Below are positions 48,719 through 49,712 of a stretch of 49,712 bases of DNA, piece by piece; the stretch's first letter is position 1; every line of letters begins with the position of its first letter. A program made the position numbers and the translations under genes. The stretch spans positions 1 to 49,712 of the forward strand of contig JANWKQ010000137.1 of NCBI GenBank assembly GCA_025451295.1. Reading direction: 5' to 3'. A model generated the notes under the pieces. That model made no database searches. It saw only the letters and a list, made by a program, of their open reading frames with translations, and was not told the origin of the DNA. The DNA comes from Flavobacteriales bacterium (GTDB lineage: Bacteria; Bacteroidota; Bacteroidia; CAIKAF01).

Positions 48719-49147
48719 ATGAAAAAAGTGATCCTTTTATTTTTTATTGTGGCAGTAGCTAGCTGCGGGACCAAAAAGAAAAAAATCCTTCCACCCGAAA
48801 CAGAAATTACGGTGGAGAATGCCGGTCAGGTAACTTCGTTTGAGAACACCCCGGAATCTGTGGTGATGTATTATTTTGCTTCTAGGATTCGTAAAGATCA
48901 GGATTGGGAAAAAGTTTGTATCCCTACGGATAAAAGATCCGATAGGATGGTTCGACAACTTAAGGATCACGGTGAATGGACCTTTAGTAAATACCATTTT
49001 GTAAGTAAAAAGGAATTTGAAAAAGATAAATGGTGGGTATTGTCTTATTTTGCAGTTTCTTTCAAGGGAGAGGAAGAAGACGGGGAAGATGAGGTAACCG
49101 TCGAATTAGTTGACGGGAAGTGGCTTATTACAGAAGTGCCAACCTAA
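48719..49147 (+). CDS. Small predicted lipoprotein
   Basis: A 142-residue protein with a type II signal peptide ending 'VASC' (lipidation at Cys16) and a Lys-rich stretch right after it. The rest alternates short strands and acidic loops ('FKGEEEDGEDEVTVELVDGKW' in part) and has no recognised family. It begins three bases after the M1 stop codon, so it is in the same operon and may be localised with that peptidase. Confidence 0.7.
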   Translation: MKKVILLFFIVAVASCGTKKKKILPPETEITVENAGQVTSFENTPESVVMYYFASRIRKDQDWEKVCIPTDKRSDRMVRQLKDHGEWTFSKYHFVSKKEFEKDKWWVLSYFAVSFKGEEEDGEDEVTVELVDGKWLITEVPT

Positions 49148-49154
49148 ATACTAA

Positions 49155-49712
49155 CTAATCCTTAACGAACTTCTTCGTGGCTGTTTTACCACCTGCTACT
49201 ATTGAAATAAAATATATGCCGGGTTTCAGGTCAGAAACGCTAAGCATTACATTGGTTCCACTTGTTACATTCATTGATCTTACCACTTTACCGTCTCCTG
49301 AATGCACTTTAATCATCTCAATTTCTCCCTCTGCCTGAATTTGAACAAATTGTGTGGCTGGATTAGGATAAACATTGAATTCAACTTCTTCATTTTCAAC
49401 CCCAACATTTGAGAAACATAATAAATTTGTTCCCATTAGCGGAGCGCTTTGAGAAATCGCATTAGAATTCAGGATAACACGAGTTGCCGGAACAACCGTA
49501 AATGGATTTGTAATCGATAATTCCGAAATATCTTTTACAGTAATAGTTGGTTGAAACCCGGTGAAGTTAAAACATGAATTCAACGCCCTGTCGGCATTAA
49601 GGGAATATAGTTGATAGCTTGTACCAGACAAATATAAATCGAAAAGATCATTTTGTTCTCTGAATTTTATAATATTCAGGCTATCGCTTTGATATTTCCT
49701 GGCCCAAACAAC
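49155..49712 (-). CDS. T9SS-sorted surface protein, C-terminal part (5' end beyond the window)
   Basis: The frame is open from the stop at 49155 to the right edge at 49712 (185 codons visible) with no convincing start, so the true beginning lies outside. The last 80 residues are a T9SS type A domain: 'NVYPNPATQFVQIQAEGEI', 'DGKVVRSMNVTSG' and 'LKPGIYFISIVAGG', ending in the basic 'TKKFVKD'. The visible upstream part has no recognised domain. It converges on the lipoprotein gene with 7 bases between stops. Confidence 0.82.
   Translation of the reverse strand, partial: VVWARKYQSDSLNIIKFREQNDLFDLYLSGTSYQLYSLNADRALNSCFNFTGFQPTITVKDISELSITNPFTVVPATRVILNSNAISQSAPLMGTNLLCFSNVGVENEEVEFNVYPNPATQFVQIQAEGEIEMIKVHSGDGKVVRSMNVTSGTNVMLSVSDLKPGIYFISIVAGGKTATKKFVKD

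Overview
The window reads as chromosomal DNA of a free-living, AT-rich member of the Bacteroidota. The evidence is eight proteins with Por-secretion (type IX, T9SS) C-terminal sorting domains of the 'YPNP...G.Y' type, promoter boxes of the Bacteroidota form TAnnTTTG (one with a well-spaced upstream TTG), very few Shine-Dalgarno sequences, and lineage-typical families (outer-membrane beta-barrels, M16 pairs, ABC-F of the YbiT type, toroid/ACP/FkbH glycan genes). No rRNA, tRNA, CRISPR array, prophage or insertion sequence was recognised. Class or genus cannot be fixed from this sequence alone.

Layout. 1-4380 (mostly minus): the 3' part of a repeat-rich T9SS surface protein, a lone heme-copper oxidase subunit III, and a sugar-nucleotide pair (NAD-dependent epimerase and RmlA). 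4536-8610: a LolC/E-type permease, a T9SS beta-propeller protein, a cysteine-poor thioredoxin-like protein and an M42 aminopeptidase. 8685-14570 (plus): a YyaL/DUF255 thioredoxin-like protein, a methyltransferase translationally coupled to a ZIP metal transporter, and catalase-peroxidase KatG with a bidirectional terminator. 14634-21325: two exported proteins of unknown function, a YbiT-like ABC-F ATPase and two tandem outer-membrane barrels.

21454-26449 is the most distinctive block: three tandem paralogues, each a secreted fusion of a mono-heme cytochrome c domain, a domain with the ligand layout of copper type II (PHM/DBM-like) monooxygenases, and a T9SS sorting tail. The first copy has lost one predicted copper-ligand histidine. 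It is followed by MiaE (a tRNA hydroxylase) and a BNR-repeat T9SS protein.

28750-32968 is a tightly overlapping four-gene unit (transcribed wecB, alpha/alpha toroid, acyl carrier protein, FkbH-like HAD protein) that probably builds or decorates a surface glycan with an ACP-carried group; the epimerase/RmlA pair may serve the same purpose. 33117-38367 holds DUF1801, RadC, an exported protein, a LOG-family hydrolase and UvrA. 38521-41121 has two tandem lipoproteins and a YCF48-like T9SS protein. 41437-49147 (plus) has an M16 protease pair with split active-site residues, a small exported protein, the GTPase-like ATPase YchF, an M1-type metallopeptidase and a lipoprotein. The right edge cuts another T9SS protein.

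Two intergenic regions (17957-18050 and 46704-46819) contain long structured palindromic elements that look like dispersed repeats.
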